DNA of 64,000 nucleotides from NCBI GenBank assembly GCA_009780415.1, contig WRAC01000005.1, forward strand, positions 1 through 64,000. Direction: 5' to 3'. The DNA comes from Defluviitaleaceae bacterium. Lineage in GTDB: Bacteria; Bacillota; Clostridia; Lachnospirales; WRAX01. The translations under genes were made by a program, and so were the position numbers. Shown one piece after another: positions 62,604 to 64,000 of this stretch. A model generated the notes under the pieces. The model was given only the letters and a program-made list of their open reading frames with translations, was not told the DNA's origin and did not search any database. Positions within the stretch are counted from its first letter, which is position 1. Every line of letters begins with the position of its first letter.

Positions 62604-63281
62604 TTATTTACAAGCCTCGATAAAAGGCCTGAATAATTCAATCATCAACGCGTGCTCCGGGGATTCCAGCATAGCCTCGGGATGCCATTGGTAACAGGCG
62701 CAGAACCAATCCCCGCTGTATTCATAAGCTTCTGTGAAACCTTCGGCGGAACGCGCCGTAACGATAAAACCGGGGGCCAGCTTATCCGCAAGCTGGTGGT
62801 GGAAGCTGTTAACCCGGACGGAGCTCTGTCCAAGCCATTTGCGCAGTTTAGTCCCGTCCGTTATGTCAATGCTGTGCGTTGCGGTGCTTCTGGCGTCTTT
62901 TTGGTCGTGGCCGTCTATATGCTGGATGAGATTTCCGCCCAAGGCTACGTTGATGACCTGCTCACCCCGGCAGATGCCCAGCAGCGGCTTCTTCGCCTCG
63001 AAAGCGAGCCTTGCCAGCGTAATCTCGAACATATCTCGCTCCTCGGATATACCGGACACTTTCTCATGGTTATCCTGACTGAAATATTTAGCCTGTACAT
63101 CGCCGCCGCCGCTGAAGAGCAGGCCGTTGCAGGCGGCAAGGTATTCATTCTCAAAACCCGGCTTATTTGGCAGCACAACGGGAATGCCCCCTGCCGCCGC
63201 CACGGCGTTTACATATGTTTTTTGCACCGACGTAAGGGTTTTATCGGCTGCGGATGATGTTATGCCAATTATTGGCAGCAT
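62604..63281 (-). CDS. Gamma-glutamyl-gamma-aminobutyrate hydrolase family protein (class I amidotransferase-like)
   Basis: It has 225 residues. The nucleophile Cys104 is in LLGICRGEQVINVALGG, and the His/Glu are in YQWHPEAML near the end; both are as in PuuD and peptidase C26 proteins. It would cleave gamma-glutamyl amides in the cytoplasm. GGAGG precedes the ATG. It is the first gene of the butyrate operon and carries the promoter and operator. The exact substrate is unknown. Confidence 0.9.
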   Translation of the reverse strand: MLPIIGITSSAADKTLTSVQKTYVNAVAAAGGIPVVLPNKPGFENEYLAACNGLLFSGGGDVQAKYFSQDNHEKVSGISEERDMFEITLARLAFEAKKPLLGICRGEQVINVALGGNLIQHIDGHDQKDARSTATHSIDITDGTKLRKWLGQSSVRVNSFHHQLADKLAPGFIVTARSAEGFTEAYEYSGDWFCACYQWHPEAMLESPEHALMIELFRPFIEACK

Positions 63282-63341
63282 TTAAATCCTCCTTAAAGAT
63301 GGCTTTCGTTTTATTATTGTTTGTCAGGCTTCTGCAAAAAA

Positions 63342-63357
63342 ATGACAAGATTGTCAT
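63342..63357. promoter_or_regulatory. Palindromic operator-like site
   Basis: ATGACAA (63342-63348), two bases, TTGTCAT (63351-63357): a perfect 7-base inverted repeat just downstream of the -10 element, overlapping the expected start. The sequence does not match a Rex site (TTGTTAA...TTAACAA). The cognate regulator is not known. Confidence 0.6.
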
Positions 63358-63361
63358 ACTA

Positions 63362-63391
63362 ATTATACAACGAATATGAAGCTTATGGCAA
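63362..63391 (-). promoter_or_regulatory. Promoter of the hydrolase-MaoC-thlA-hbd operon
   Basis: On the minus strand TTGCCA (63386-63391), 18 bases and a perfect TATAAT (63362-63367). The palindrome at 63342-63357 follows. Confidence 0.75.
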
Positions 63392-63398
63392 TCATTTT

Positions 63399-64000
63399 TT
63401 ACTTTATTTGATTTTGCAGAATCTCCGCGGCAATGTGAGCGGGGAGGGTGTCCAGAAGCCTGAATTCCGGCGGGCAGAAATAGAACCCCTGCCCGTAATC
63501 TACGCCCAACTCGATCAGGGCGCACAATTCCTGCGCGGTTTCCACGCCCTCCGCTATGACCTTGGCGCCGTGAAGGCGGGCCAGCTCAACGGCTTCCAGG
63601 GCTTTTGCGCTGTTGCCGCCGTCTTTGTGGATGCCGCGCACGATTTCCGGGGACAGTTTGAGGAAATCCGGATTCAATTCGGAAACGCGCTGTTTTTCCG
63701 ATTCGGTGCAGCTATAGTCGTCCATTGAGATACGGATGCCGTTGCGGCGCGCGCGGTCTATTTTGCGCTTTTGCAAGGCCGTGTCGGTATAACGGCTTGA
63801 CGAGACCTCCATAACAATGGTTACGCTGTTATCATCCGCCTCGCCAAGCTGGTGCAGATGCGTGAAAAAGTCCCCGTCAATGAGGTATTGGTCATAGATG
63901 GTGTTGAACGTTATGGCGTAGCCGCTGAGGCGTTTCAGGTTGTAATGCGTCCACTTGCAGAAATTTTCAAACAGGAACAGCTCAAGCTCGTAAAGCTTGC
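63399..64000 (-). CDS. EAL-domain c-di-GMP phosphodiesterase-like protein, 5' part missing
   Basis: The last 199 residues are visible; the frame stays open to the window edge. Segments of the EAL fold are LSGYAITFNTIYDQYLID, IVMEVSSSRYTD, GIRISMDDYS (DDFGTG position), LKLSPEIVRGI and KVIAEGVETAQELCALIELG, with QGFYFCPPE at the end. The metal-binding Asp pair is kept as DDY and the Glu of AEGVET is present; the EAL motif itself would be further upstream, outside the window. Whether it is catalytic cannot be decided. Confidence 0.85.
   Translation of the reverse strand, partial: KLYELELFLFENFCKWTHYNLKRLSGYAITFNTIYDQYLIDGDFFTHLHQLGEADDNSVTIVMEVSSSRYTDTALQKRKIDRARRNGIRISMDDYSCTESEKQRVSELNPDFLKLSPEIVRGIHKDGGNSAKALEAVELARLHGAKVIAEGVETAQELCALIELGVDYGQGFYFCPPEFRLLDTLPAHIAAEILQNQIK

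Overview
The window looks like one chromosomal segment of an anaerobic, flagellated, butyrate-forming member of the Clostridia (Bacillota). The evidence is: two tRNA-sensing T-box leaders (before ileS and before an acetyltransferase-thrS pair); the mbl-flgF-flgG order known from Bacillus and Clostridia; a type 1B dihydroorotate dehydrogenase pair (pyrK-pyrD); a bcd-etfB-etfA set; a Gx-transporter/NusG-II pair; and TTGACA/TATAAT promoters with AGGAGG ribosome binding sites. I saw no prophage, transposase, CRISPR array, rRNA or tRNA. Species-level placement is not possible by eye.

Layout. 1-4252 (minus): the str operon rpsL-rpsG-fusA, then tuf with its own promoter; tuf is cut by the window edge. 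A 108-base inverted repeat overlaps the fusA stop codon. 4480-12472 (plus): T-box, ileS, then pyrC, a DUF554 membrane protein, pyrF, pyrK and pyrD. 12515-21488 (minus): a 43-residue protein, a YvlB-like protein, an amino-sugar group (ROK kinase, PIG-L deacetylase, UDP-GlcNAc 2-epimerase) and the operon dnaX-ybaB-recR-glgA-NusG-II-Gx transporter. 21674-34896 (plus): a GIN-domain lipoprotein, mbl, flgF, flgG, a FlgJ rod-binding protein, recD2, two methyltransferases, a threonine T-box, an Eis-like acetyltransferase, thrS, a flavin split-barrel protein and a DNA-repair-type radical SAM protein. 34964-37379 (minus): SGNH hydrolase, UroD-type methyltransferase and corrinoid protein.

37641-44783 (plus) is a signalling operon: a 1680-residue hybrid kinase with two extracellular solute-binding domains, a double receiver, a single receiver and a receiver-diguanylate cyclase. 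44780-48392 (minus) has a 23S rRNA uracil methyltransferase, a cold-shock protein and a fusion of an iron-only hydrogenase-like module to a chemotaxis signalling domain. 48576-49754 is a Gfo/Idh/MocA oxidoreductase. 49769-53492 (minus) is a hypothetical protein, bcd, etfB and etfA. 53588-57663 is a second hybrid kinase with a receiver-HD-GYP phosphodiesterase. 57742-63281 is a class I amidotransferase-like hydrolase, a MaoC hydratase, thlA, hbd and two genes resembling the KamB/KamC reactivase of lysine 5,6-aminomutase. 63399-64000 is a partial EAL-domain protein.

Two themes join the segment. The first is butyrate metabolism: thiolase, 3-hydroxybutyryl-CoA dehydrogenase, a hydratase candidate and butyryl-CoA dehydrogenase/Etf are all present in two nearby operons. 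The second is cyclic di-GMP: one phosphorelay ends in a synthase, another in a hydrolase, and an EAL protein follows. A family of short hairpin repeats sits at gene 3' ends and in several cases supplies or replaces the stop codon.
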